Origin: Streptomyces sp. NRRL S-37
GTDB lineage: Bacteria; Actinomycetota; Actinomycetes; Streptomycetales; Streptomycetaceae
Direction: 5' to 3'
Assembly: GCF_000721605.1 (NCBI RefSeq)
Contig: NZ_JOIZ01000021.1
Coordinates: forward strand, 62,001-126,000
DNA length: 64,000 bases
The notes beneath the pieces were generated by a model. It searched no databases. It had not been told where the DNA came from and saw only the letters and a list, made by a program, of their open reading frames with translations. This document shows, one piece after another, positions 46,206 through 54,500 of the stretch (position 1 is the first letter of the stretch; each line of letters begins with the position of its first letter). A program made the translations under genes and the position numbers.

Positions 46206-47513
46206 TCACGCCTTCGACGCGTCCTCCACCTCCTCCTCCGGCTCCCGCCCCGGAGTCCTCAGATCGAACCGCGCGATCGCGAAGCGGAAGACCACGTAGT
46301 ACACCGCCGCGAAACACAACCCGATCGGAATGATCAGCCACGGCCTGGTCGCCAGATTCCAGTTGATGACGTAGTCGATCAGCCCCGCCGAGAAACTGAA
46401 CCCGTCCTTCACCCCCAGCCCCCACGTCACCGCCATCGACACCCCCGTCAACACCGCATGGAGCGCGTACAGCACCGGCGCGATGAAGAGGAAGGAGTAC
46501 TCCAGCGGCTCGGTGATGCCGGTCACGAACGACGTCAGCCCCACCGACAGCATCAGACCACCCACCTCCCTGCGCCGGTGCGGCCTCGCACAGTGCGTGA
46601 TCGCCAACGCGGCGGCCGGCAGCGCGAACATCATGATCGGGAAGAAACCCGTGGTGAACTGGCCCGCCGTCGGATCGCCCGCCAGGAACATGTTGATGTC
46701 GCCATGCACCACCGTGCCGTCCGGCCTGGTGTAACTGCCGAACTGGAACCACATCGGCACGTTCAGGAACTGGTGCAGCCCGATCACCAGCAACGCCCGG
46801 TTGGCCACACCGAACACACCCGCGCCCCACGCCCCCAGACCGCTCAGCCAGTCACTGAAACTCTCCAGCGCACCACCGACCGGCGGCCACACCCACAGAC
46901 ACAGCGCCGCGAACACGATCGCCACGAACGCCATCACGATCGGCACCAGCCGCCGCCCGTTGAAGAACCCCAGCCAGTCCACCAGCCGCGTCCGGTGGAA
47001 CCGCTGCCAGAAATACGCCGCCAGCAACCCGATGACGATCCCGCCGAACACCCCCGGATTCTGGTACGTGAATGCCGACACCGTCCCGTCGGCCACCCGG
47101 CAGCCCACCATCGGCACCGCCTTCGACCCCTCCGGACAGTCCTCCGGAAACTGCCGCAGCACGTTGTAATAGACGAGGAACCCCGCCACCGCCGCCAGCG
47201 CCGTCGACCCGTCCGCCTTCTTCGCCATCCCGATGGCCACACCCACACAGAACAACAGCGGCAACCCCAGCGAACCGTCCAGCAGCGCACCCCCCGCGCC
47301 CACCATCACCTTCGAGACGTTCGTCCACCCCAGACCCTCGTCCCCGAACACATCCGGCTGCCCCAGCCGGTTCAGAATGCCCGCCGCCGGCAGCACCGCG
47401 ATCGGCAACTGCAGACTCCGCCCCATCTTCTGCAGACCCTGGAACAACCGGTTCCAGCGCTCCCGCGCGGGAGAGACCGCACTCCCGGCGCCGGCCGCAC
47501 TCTCGGCACTCAT
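46206..47513 (-). CDS. nagE1: N-acetylglucosamine PTS transporter, EIIC component (NagE1)
   Basis: The 435-residue EIIC paralogue of NagE2 is highly similar over its length (GLQKMGRSLQLPIAVLPAAG, GVAIGMAKKADGSTALAAVA, C-terminal PGREPEEEVEDASKA). It carries an extra loop with two Cys residues (around FPEDCPEGSKAVPMVGCRVA) that NagE2 lacks. I chose ATG 47513, with AGGGGAC upstream; an upstream in-frame extension is not conserved. It is divergent from nagF, with one DasR-like site between them. Confidence 0.93.
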   Translation of the reverse strand: MSAESAAGAGSAVSPARERWNRLFQGLQKMGRSLQLPIAVLPAAGILNRLGQPDVFGDEGLGWTNVSKVMVGAGGALLDGSLGLPLLFCVGVAIGMAKKADGSTALAAVAGFLVYYNVLRQFPEDCPEGSKAVPMVGCRVADGTVSAFTYQNPGVFGGIVIGLLAAYFWQRFHRTRLVDWLGFFNGRRLVPIVMAFVAIVFAALCLWVWPPVGGALESFSDWLSGLGAWGAGVFGVANRALLVIGLHQFLNVPMWFQFGSYTRPDGTVVHGDINMFLAGDPTAGQFTTGFFPIMMFALPAAALAITHCARPHRRREVGGLMLSVGLTSFVTGITEPLEYSFLFIAPVLYALHAVLTGVSMAVTWGLGVKDGFSFSAGLIDYVINWNLATRPWLIIPIGLCFAAVYYVVFRFAIARFDLRTPGREPEEEVEDASKA

Positions 47514-47563
47514 CCGGTCCCCTCGACGAAAGCGGTGACGACGGGTTTGGCGGCAGTCCACCC

Positions 47564-47579
47564 GGTGGTGTAGACCAGT
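47564..47579. promoter_or_regulatory. Putative DasR operator between nagE1 and nagF
   Basis: GGTGGTGTAGACCAGT matches the dre consensus at 13 of 16 positions. It lies 51 bp before the nagE1 ATG and 119 bp before the nagF ATG and could serve both divergent promoters. Confidence 0.78.
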
Positions 47580-47697
47580 CCGAGGGACGGTTCCGCAGTC
47601 GTGACGCCATCATCCGGCCCCCACGACAGGACCGCTCGCAAAGATGGGCCAACTGTGGGTTACTGCGACAAAGCGGTTCGGATCAGGGAGAACGAAC

Positions 47698-47931
47698 ATG
47701 GCCACCAAGGCTGAGAAGATCGTTGCCGGGCTCGGCGGCATCGACAACATCGAAGAAGTCGAAGGCTGCATCACCCGCCTCCGCACCGAAGTCGTGGACC
47801 CCGCCAAGGTCGACGAAGCCGCCCTCAAGGCCGCCGGCGCCCACGGCGTCGTCAAGATGGGCAGCGCCATCCAGGTCGTCATCGGCACCGACGCCGACCC
47901 CATCGCCGCGGAAATCGAAGACATGATGTGA
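47698..47931 (+). CDS. nagF: N-acetylglucosamine PTS EIIB component (NagF)
   Basis: The 77-residue EIIB domain receives phosphate from EIIA and passes it to GlcNAc entering through NagE2 or NagE1. The phosphorylated Cys is in [13 protein letters not shown] chose ATG 47698 ([14 protein letters not shown]) with AGGGAG upstream; an upstream in-frame TTG adds 18 non-conserved residues. A hairpin follows. Confidence 0.93.
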   Translation: MATKAEKIVAGLGGIDNIEEVEGCITRLRTEVVDPAKVDEAALKAAGAHGVVKMGSAIQVVIGTDADPIAAEIEDMM

Positions 47932-47948
47932 CCCACGGCCACACCTTC

Positions 47949-47980
47949 GGGGCCCCTCCCACACCTGTGGAAGGGGCCCC
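47949..47980 (+). terminator. Hairpin terminator after nagF
   Basis: GGGGCCCCT (47949-47957) pairs with AGGGGCCCC (47972-47980), with an inner CCACA/TGTGG extension. It ends 27 bp before the rph start. Confidence 0.85.
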
Positions 47981-48007
47981 ATCCCTTGTACGGCTAGGCT
48001 CGACGCC

Positions 48008-48745
<738 letters not shown>

Positions 48746-48889
48746 AAGAAACACCAAGGCAGCCGGCCGGTGCGGGCAACCGCGCCGGCCGCCGCCGCGT
48801 CTGAAGGAGTACGGGCGCACGGACCGACCCCGGGCGCCCGGCCAACGACCAGGGCCGCCCACCGGCCCGACAAGGGGAGGGACCGATCC

Positions 48890-49288
48890 ATGGCCGCAAG
48901 CCGCCGACGCCGCACCGCAGCCGTCGCCGCCACCCTGGCGGCCGTCGCGCTGACCGCCGGACTCACCACCGGCTGCGACGCCGTCGACAAGGCACTGGAC
49001 TGCGTCCAGACCGCCGACGCCATCGCCGACAGCGTCACCGACATGCAGCAGGCCGTCGAGAACGCCGGCAACGACGTCACCCAGCTCGAGGAATCCCTCG
49101 AATCCATAGACAAGAACCTCACCGACATCGGCGACAAGACCGACAACGCCGACGTCAGCAAGGCCGTCGACGACCTCGAAAAGGCCGTGCAGAACGTCCG
49201 CACCTCCATCGAGAACGGCGACGAGACCCCCGACATCAGCCCCGTCACCGACGCCGCCGGCGAACTCACCAAGGTCTGCACACCGTAG
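48890..49288 (+). CDS. Small lipoprotein with coiled-coil-like domain
   Basis: The 132-residue protein has an Arg-rich lipoprotein signal ending LTTGC (lipidated Cys29), then an acidic helical domain with Asp/Asn/Val heptads (DMQQAVENAGNDVTQLEESL) and two further Cys residues. No known family was recognised. GGGGAGGGA precedes ATG 48890. It sits between rph and rdgB on the same strand and may be co-transcribed; its role is unknown. Confidence 0.75.
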   Translation: MAASRRRRTAAVAATLAAVALTAGLTTGCDAVDKALDCVQTADAIADSVTDMQQAVENAGNDVTQLEESLESIDKNLTDIGDKTDNADVSKAVDDLEKAVQNVRTSIENGDETPDISPVTDAAGELTKVCTP

Positions 49289-49298
49289 GAACCCGCGC

Positions 49299-49323
49299 AT
49301 GGGCCCAGGGATACTGGGCCCAT
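49299..49323 (+). promoter_or_regulatory. Hairpin overlapping the rdgB start codon
   Basis: ATGGGCCCAG (49299-49308) is the exact reverse complement of CTGGGCCCAT (49314-49323). The right arm includes the first two bases of the ATG at 49322. No other clear ribosome binding site is present; an AGGG lies at the loop edge. It may terminate upstream transcription or limit rdgB translation. Confidence 0.65.
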
Positions 49324-49924
49324 GACCCGCCTGATCCTCGCCACCCGCAACACCGGAAAGATCACCGAACTCCGGTCGATCCTCACCGAAGCGGGCCTGC
49401 CCCACGACCTCGTCGGCGCCGACACCTACCCCGACATCCCCGACGTCAAGGAAACCGGCGTCACCTTCGCCGAGAACGCCCTCCTCAAGGCCCACGCCCT
49501 CGCCCGGGCCACCGGCCTCCCCGCCGTCGCCGACGACTCCGGCCTCTGCGTCGACGTCCTGGGCGGCGCCCCCGGCATCTTCTCCGCCCGCTGGTCCGGC
49601 ACCCACGGCGACGACAAGGCCAACCTGGACCTGCTCCTCGCCCAGCTCTCCGACATCGCCGACGAACACCGGGGCGCCTTCTTCGCCTGCGCGGCGGCCC
49701 TGGCCCTCCCCGACGGCACGGAACGAGTGGTCGAGGGCCGCCTGATGGGCACCCTCCGCCACACCCCCGCCGGCACGAACGGCTTCGGCTACGACCCGAT
49801 CCTCCAGCCGGAGGACGAAACCCGCACCTGCGCGGAACTGTCCCCCGCCGAGAAAAACGCGATCAGCCACCGAGGCAAGGCGTTCCGAGCACTGGTACCA
49901 GTGGTCCGGGAGCTGCTGGGCTGA
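49322..49924 (+). CDS. rdgB: Non-canonical purine NTP pyrophosphatase (RdgB/HAM1)
   Basis: The 200-residue enzyme hydrolyses ITP, dITP and XTP to keep them out of nucleic acids. HAM1 motifs are present: LILATRNTGKITELRSIL, VTFAENALLKAHALARATGL, VADDSGLCVDVLGGAPGIFS, and the late NGFGYDPIL and AISHRGKAF. The ATG is locked in a hairpin. tRNA-Leu lies downstream on the opposite strand. Confidence 0.96.
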   Translation: MTRLILATRNTGKITELRSILTEAGLPHDLVGADTYPDIPDVKETGVTFAENALLKAHALARATGLPAVADDSGLCVDVLGGAPGIFSARWSGTHGDDKANLDLLLAQLSDIADEHRGAFFACAAALALPDGTERVVEGRLMGTLRHTPAGTNGFGYDPILQPEDETRTCAELSPAEKNAISHRGKAFRALVPVVRELLG

Positions 49925-49933
49925 CCCACGAAA

Positions 49934-49968
49934 ACGCCCCCCACCTTCACTTCAAAGGCGGGGGGCGG
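49934..49968. terminator. Hairpin between rdgB and tRNA-Leu
   Basis: CGCCCCCC near 49935 pairs with GGGGGGCG ending at 49967, with further partial pairing inside. It lies between two convergent transcripts. Confidence 0.7.
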
Positions 49969-50052
49969 TGCGGCCGGAGGGATTCGAACCCTCACGGGAG
50001 TTACCCCACTGGGATCTAAACCCAGCGTGACTGCCAGTTCCACCACGGCCGC
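49969..50052 (-). tRNA. tRNA-Leu (anticodon TAG)
   Basis: The reverse strand folds as a class II tRNA of 84 nt. The acceptor GCGGCCG pairs with CGGCCGC, discriminator A. The anticodon stem CTGGG/CCCAG encloses TTTAGAT with anticodon TAG. There is a long variable arm and a T loop TTCGAAT. CUA is a rare codon in this GC-rich genome. Confidence 0.95.
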
Positions 50053-50091
50053 GTGATGCTGCCCGGCCATGCTAGCGGCCGGGCAGTGGGG

Positions 50092-50559
50092 TCAGATGCC
50101 CAGATCTTTGATGATCTTGGCCACGTGGCCCGTCGCGCGGACGTTGTAGAGGGCGCGTTCGACCTTGCCCTGTTCGTCGACGACGATCGTGGAGCGGATG
50201 ACGCCCATGTAGGTCCTGCCGTAGTTCTTCTTCTCGCCGTAGGCGCCGTAGGCGTCGAGGACCGTCTTGTCCGGGTCGGCGAGGAGGGTGACCTTCAACG
50301 ACTCCGCCTCGCGGAACTTGGCGAGCTTCTCCGGCTTGTCGGGGGAGATGCCGATGACGTCGTAGCCGGCGCCGGCCAGCAGCTCCAGGTTGTCGGTGAA
50401 GTCGCAGGCCTGTTTGGTGCAGCCGGGGGTGAGGGCGGCGGGGTAGAAGTAGACGATGACCTTGCGGCCCTTGTGGTCGGCCAGGGACACCTCCTTGCCG
50501 TCGGCGTCGGGCAGGGTGAAGGCGGGGGCCTCGTCCCCGGGCTGGAGGCGGTCGCTCAT
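50092..50559 (-). CDS. bcp: Thioredoxin-dependent peroxiredoxin (BCP/PrxQ type)
   Basis: The 155-residue cytoplasmic peroxidase reduces H2O2 and organic peroxides. Cys47 (peroxidatic, LTPGCTKQACDFTD) and Cys52 (resolving, five residues later) give the atypical two-Cys PrxQ arrangement. Conserved AFTLPDADGKEVSLADHKGR and IGISPDKPEKLAKF are present. It is divergent from the DUF3618 gene. Confidence 0.95.
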   Translation of the reverse strand: MSDRLQPGDEAPAFTLPDADGKEVSLADHKGRKVIVYFYPAALTPGCTKQACDFTDNLELLAGAGYDVIGISPDKPEKLAKFREAESLKVTLLADPDKTVLDAYGAYGEKKNYGRTYMGVIRSTIVVDEQGKVERALYNVRATGHVAKIIKDLGI

Positions 50560-50706
50560 CGGTCGGGTCTCCTCGTGCGTGCGCGCTGCGTGGATCGGGT
50601 GCCGTGATCGAGGGTAACCGGGGGTCCTGACCGTGCGGGGCGGTGTGGAGCTGACAGACTGTCCGGCACAGGTACACAGGTATCAGTGGATTTCGGAGGC
50701 GGCACG

Positions 50707-51036
50707 GTGGCGGACACGGCGGACACCAGGACCCCGGCGCAGATCGAGGCGGACATCGAGCGCCGTCGTGCGGTGCTGGCCGAGACCTTGGACGAGATCG
50801 GTGTGCGGGTGCATCCGAAGACGATCGTGGGGGATGCCAAGGCCCGGGTCGTCTCGAACGTGGATCACACGCTGGGGCGGGCGTATGTCCGGGTCAACAG
50901 TGTGGTGAGTGACGTGAAGGCGCAGTTCGTGGACGAGAAGGGTGCGCCGCGGCTGGAGCGGGTGGTTCCGGTGGCGGTGCTGGTGGTGGGGGTCGTGGGG
51001 CTGGTGGCTCTGGGGTCCCGTCGGCGCAGGCGATGA
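50707..51036 (+). CDS. DUF3618 membrane-associated protein
   Basis: The 109-residue actinobacterial protein has an N-terminal helix (TPAQIEADIERRRAVLAETL), a middle helix and a C-terminal transmembrane segment (VVPVAVLVVGVVGLVALGS) ending in RRRRR. The function of DUF3618 is unknown. I chose GTG 50707 because GGAGGC precedes it. The next gene starts 45 bp downstream. Confidence 0.85.
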   Translation: MADTADTRTPAQIEADIERRRAVLAETLDEIGVRVHPKTIVGDAKARVVSNVDHTLGRAYVRVNSVVSDVKAQFVDEKGAPRLERVVPVAVLVVGVVGLVALGSRRRRR

Positions 51037-51081
51037 CCCCGAGCGCGTGCGTTCGGGGCGGATGCAGGTAGGTTTCAGGAC

Positions 51082-51438
51082 GTGAGTGCCAAGAGACACG
51101 AGAACGGTTCCCAGGACGACAAGCTGCCCATCCGGATGTTGCACGATCGTGTGCTCGTGCGGCAGGACACGAGTGAGGGTGAGCGGCGTTCGGGGGGCGG
51201 CATTCTGATTCCCGCGACGGCGGCGGTGGGTCGTCGGCTGGCCTGGGCCGAGGTGGTCGCGGTGGGGCAGAACGTACGGACCGTGGAGCCGGGTGACCGG
51301 GTGTTGTACGACCCGGAGGACCGGGCGGAGGTCGAGGTGCGGGGGACGGCGTACGTGCTGATGCGGGAGCGTGATCTGCATGCCGTGGCCGCGGACCGTT
51401 TCGAGGGTTCCGAGGATTCGACGGGGTTGTACCTGTAG
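51082..51438 (+). CDS. GroES-like co-chaperonin family protein (stand-alone)
   Basis: The 118-residue protein has the GroES fold: PIRMLHDRVLVRQDTSEGER, the mobile loop SGGGILIPATAAVGRR, and WAEVVAVGQNVRTVEPGDRV, DPEDRAEVEVRGTAYVLM. It has an extra N-terminal stretch of about 15 residues and a divergent end (DRFEGSEDSTGLYL). No groEL is nearby. It is a second GroES-type protein in the genus; its client chaperonin is not known. Confidence 0.85.
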   Translation: MSAKRHENGSQDDKLPIRMLHDRVLVRQDTSEGERRSGGGILIPATAAVGRRLAWAEVVAVGQNVRTVEPGDRVLYDPEDRAEVEVRGTAYVLMRERDLHAVAADRFEGSEDSTGLYL

Positions 51439-51454
51439 ATCGGTGGTGGAGAGG

Positions 51455-51490
51455 GGTTGGTGACTGGGGTCACCAGCCCTTTTCTTGTTT
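51455..51490 (+). terminator. Intrinsic-type terminator before the riboswitch
   Basis: GGTTGGTGAC (51455-51464) pairs with GTCACCAGCC (51469-51478), one G-T, four-base loop. CTTTTCTTGTTTT follows, an unusually U-rich tail for Streptomyces. It should end transcription from the GroES-like gene. Confidence 0.85.
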
Positions 51491-51519
51491 TCGGGCTAGG
51501 GTGGGGGGACCCGTGAGGG

Positions 51520-51563
51520 CCCCGACGAGACGCGCCGTACCGGGGTGAAGGCAAAGACGACGC
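51520..51563 (+). promoter_or_regulatory. Guanidine-III (ykkC-III) riboswitch upstream of sugE/gdx
   Basis: The segment starting CCCCGACGAGACGCGCCGTA and ending AAAGACGACGC closely matches the Thermobifida fusca guanidine-III aptamer as I remember it (CCGGACGAG...GCGCCGUACCCGG...ACAAGACGGCGC). P1 is CCCC (51520-51523) with GGGG (51542-51545). GCGCCGT (51532-51538) pairs with ACGACGC (51557-51563) at six of seven positions for the pseudoknot. The Shine-Dalgarno GGAGGTG is 24 bases after it, which suits translational control. Confidence 0.82.
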
Positions 51564-51599
51564 ACCCCCGTTTCCGTTCGTGTCCCGGAGGTGTCTGTC

Positions 51600-51920
51600 A
51601 TGGCGTGGGTTCTGTTGATCGTGGCCGGTCTGCTGGAGGTCGGCTGGTCGGTGGGGATGAAGTACACCGACGGTTTCACCCGGTTGGTGCCCAGTGTGCT
51701 GACGGGTGCGGGGATCGTGGCGAGCATGCTGCTGTTGTCGTATGCGGCGCGTACGGTGCCGATCGGTACGGCGTACGGCGTGTGGGTGGGGATCGGTGCG
51801 GCCGGGGCGGCGGTGCTGGGCATGCTGGTGCTGGGTGAGCCGGTGACGGCGGCGCGGATCTTCTTCATCTGTCTGTTGCTGGTGGCCGTGGTGGGGTTGA
51901 AGGCGACGTCCGGGCACTGA
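51600..51920 (+). CDS. sugE: Small multidrug resistance family guanidinium exporter (SugE/Gdx)
   Basis: The 106-residue four-helix membrane protein begins MAWVLLIVAGLLEVGWSVGM, with the active-site Glu in LEVGW. It continues KYTDGFTRLVPSVLTG and GTAYGVWVGIGAAGAAVLGM. These features place it in the Gdx subclass, which exports guanidinium in exchange for protons. A guanidine-III riboswitch is directly upstream and GGAGGTG is seven bases before the ATG, so substrate and regulation agree. Confidence 0.93.
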   Translation: MAWVLLIVAGLLEVGWSVGMKYTDGFTRLVPSVLTGAGIVASMLLLSYAARTVPIGTAYGVWVGIGAAGAAVLGMLVLGEPVTAARIFFICLLLVAVVGLKATSGH

Positions 51921-51940
51921 GGGGCGGGCGGGCCGGCCGG

Positions 51941-54277
51941 TCAGGGCCAGCGGCTGTTCTGGATGAGTGAGCCGGGCAGGCCGTCCGGGACGGGGCTGTC
52001 GTCGCCGTTGGTGTCGCCTTCGTCGGTGTCGCCGGTGTCGTCGGTGGTCGTTCCGTCGTCGGTTCCGGTGTCGCCGCCGGTGGTGGTGCCGTCGGTCTGT
52101 TCCTGGGGTTGTTCCGCTGTGTCCTGGCCGGTGGGTTGTACGGCCGGTGCCTCGCCGTCGCTGTTCGGGGTGCTGGGGGAGGACGGTCCGGTGCTGGAGT
52201 CGCCGGGGGGTGGCTGGGTCTTCCAGGCGCCGGGCTGGAGGCGGAGGGTGAAGGGGGTGACGGGTACGCCCTTGAGGGCTTCGTGGGTGTACTGGCCCCA
52301 GATCTCGGCGGGGGCGCCGCCGCCGTTGATGCGGGGCAGGCCCATGGCGCCGTAGAGGGGTTTGTGGCCGGCGGTGACGGGGTCCTGGCCCATGACGGCG
52401 ACGACGGTGGCGAGGTCGGGGGTGTAGCCGGCGAACCAGGCGGCGGTGTCCTCCTCGGCGGTGCCGGTCTTGCCGGCGGCGGGGCGGCCCGCGGTCTGGG
52501 CGGCGGTGGCGGTGCCGCTCTCGACGACGCCGCGCAGGACGGAGGTGGTGGTGTCGGCGGCCTGGCGGGTGACGGCCTGGCGGGTGTGGCGGTCGGGCAG
52601 GTCGATGGTGCGTCCGTTCTGGGTGACCTTCTCGATCATCGTGTAGTCGCCGTGTTTGCCGTGGTTGGCGAGGGTGGCGTAGGCCTTGGCCATGTCGAGG
52701 ACGCTGGCGGTGGCGACGCCGAGGGCGATGGAGGGTCCGGCGTCGGAGAGGCTGGGGGTGTCCTCGGACAGGCCGAGGTCGATGGCGGTCTGCCGGACTT
52801 TGTCGGGGCCGACGTCGACGGCCATCTGGGCGTAGACGGCGTTGACGGATTTGTCGGTGGCTTCGCGGACGGTGATGTCGCCGTAGTCGCGGTGGTCCTC
52901 GTTCTCGGGGGCGTAGCGGTCGCCGGGCCAGCCTTGGACGGGGCGTTCGCTGGTGCCGTCGTAGCGGGTGTTGGGGGTGATGGGGTGGCCGTCGCGGGTG
53001 CGGGAGCCGTTTTCGACGGCGGCGGTGAAGACGAAGGGTTTGAAGCTGGAGCCGGTCTGGAAGTCCCGGCGGGTGGCGTTGGGGGTGTACTGCTTGACGT
53101 AGTCGATGCCGTTGTACAGGGCGACGATCTTGCCGGTTTTGACGTCGATGGAGGCGCCGCCGGCGCGGACGTAGGTGTCGACTTTGCGGTTCTTCTTGTC
53201 GAGGCGGTCCATGAGTTTGTCGTTGACGGCGTCGACGAAGGCGTCCTGTTTGTCCTTCTGGAGGGTGGTGGTGATGCGGTAGCCGCCGGCGTCGAGGGTG
53301 TTCTCGTCGATGATGCCGTTCTGGACGAGCTGGTTTCTGACGATGTTGACGATGTAGCCGCGTTGTCCGGACAGGCTGGTGGAGACGGTGGTCCTCTGGG
53401 GGGTGGGGAAGGTCAGGCGGGCGCGTTCGGTGGGGGTGAGCCAGCCTTCGTCGACCATGCCGTCGAGGACGTAGTTCCAGCGGTCTTCGACGGTGTCGCG
53501 GTTCTCGGGGTGGGTGATGACGTCGTACTGGCTGGGGGCGTTGACGAGGGCGGCGAGGTAGGCGGCGCGTGCGGCGTCGAGTTCGGAGGCGTCGATGCCG
53601 TAGTAGGCGTGGGCGGCGGACTGGATGCCGTAGGCGCCGCGGCCGAAGAAGCTGGTGTTGAGGTAGCCCTCGAGGATCTGGTCCTTGCTCTGGTTCCGGT
53701 CGAGTTTGATGGCGATGAAGAACTCTTTCACCTTGCGGGTGACGGTCTGTTCCTGGCGGAGGTAGTAGTTCTTCACGTACTGCTGGGTGATGGTGGAGCC
53801 GGATTGTCTGCCTTTGCCGGTGAGGGTGTTCCAGGCGCCGCGGACCATGGCCTGGGGGTCGATGGCGGATTCGGTGTAGAAGTCGCGGTCCTCGGCGGCG
53901 AGGACGGCGTGCCGGGCGTCTTCGGAGATCTGGGAGAGGGTGACGTTCTCGCGGTTGACCTCGCCGTCGCGGGCGAGGACGGAGCCGTCGGCGTAGAGGT
54001 AGACGTTGGCCTGCTGGGTGGCGAGGGCGTTGGCGGCGGGGATCTGTACGAGGTGGTAGCCGAGGAAGAAGCCGCCGATGACGACCGCGGCGGCGATGAG
54101 GAGGCCGCCGATGAGCATGCGCCAGGTGGGGAGCAGCCGGCGCCATCCGGTGCGTTCGGGCCTTGTGGTGGCGGCGGCCGTCTGGAGTGTTCTCGGTGCC
54201 CAGCCCTTCCCGGACTGCTTCCCGGACTGCTCTCCGGGCTGCTTTCCGGGTGGCTGCGGCTGAGGCTCGTCGCTCAT
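51941..54277 (-). CDS. Class A penicillin-binding protein (transglycosylase/transpeptidase)
   Basis: The 778-residue bifunctional enzyme polymerises and cross-links peptidoglycan outside the membrane. It has a short cytoplasmic tail, one transmembrane helix (MLIGGLLIAAAVVIGGFFLG, residues 54-73), and a GT51 domain with Glu129 (AAEDRDFYTE) and GSTITQQYVKNY. The transpeptidase has Ser410-x-x-Lys413 (TGSSFKPF), SVN and AAGKTGTAEE. A Thr/Asp/Gly-rich tail (about residues 690-770) is disordered. The ATG at 54277 has AGGAG upstream. Confidence 0.94.
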   Translation of the reverse strand: MSDEPQPQPPGKQPGEQSGKQSGKGWAPRTLQTAAATTRPERTGWRRLLPTWRMLIGGLLIAAAVVIGGFFLGYHLVQIPAANALATQQANVYLYADGSVLARDGEVNRENVTLSQISEDARHAVLAAEDRDFYTESAIDPQAMVRGAWNTLTGKGRQSGSTITQQYVKNYYLRQEQTVTRKVKEFFIAIKLDRNQSKDQILEGYLNTSFFGRGAYGIQSAAHAYYGIDASELDAARAAYLAALVNAPSQYDVITHPENRDTVEDRWNYVLDGMVDEGWLTPTERARLTFPTPQRTTVSTSLSGQRGYIVNIVRNQLVQNGIIDENTLDAGGYRITTTLQKDKQDAFVDAVNDKLMDRLDKKNRKVDTYVRAGGASIDVKTGKIVALYNGIDYVKQYTPNATRRDFQTGSSFKPFVFTAAVENGSRTRDGHPITPNTRYDGTSERPVQGWPGDRYAPENEDHRDYGDITVREATDKSVNAVYAQMAVDVGPDKVRQTAIDLGLSEDTPSLSDAGPSIALGVATASVLDMAKAYATLANHGKHGDYTMIEKVTQNGRTIDLPDRHTRQAVTRQAADTTTSVLRGVVESGTATAAQTAGRPAAGKTGTAEEDTAAWFAGYTPDLATVVAVMGQDPVTAGHKPLYGAMGLPRINGGGAPAEIWGQYTHEALKGVPVTPFTLRLQPGAWKTQPPPGDSSTGPSSPSTPNSDGEAPAVQPTGQDTAEQPQEQTDGTTTGGDTGTDDGTTTDDTGDTDEGDTNGDDSPVPDGLPGSLIQNSRWP

Positions 54278-54500
54278 GTCGTGCACGGACTCCTGTTTCG
54301 CCTGGCTTGTTCCACTACGCCGTGGTGTGTGCCTCTTATTCAAGACTGTCCCATCCGGCGGCGCGTCTCCGCCGACGCCGCGCGTGGCGCGCGTACGCGG
54401 CTTGTCACACACATGGCCCCAACGAAAATGCGTGGCCGGGGGTGTGGCGGGCGCACTAGGCTCCTGCGTTTTGGTGCCGGATGCGGGAGGGGGGCGGGGC

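Noticed and set aside
46458..47573. Open frame opposite nagE1
   Set aside because: It is Arg/His/Pro-rich, has no domain and covers a clear PTS gene.
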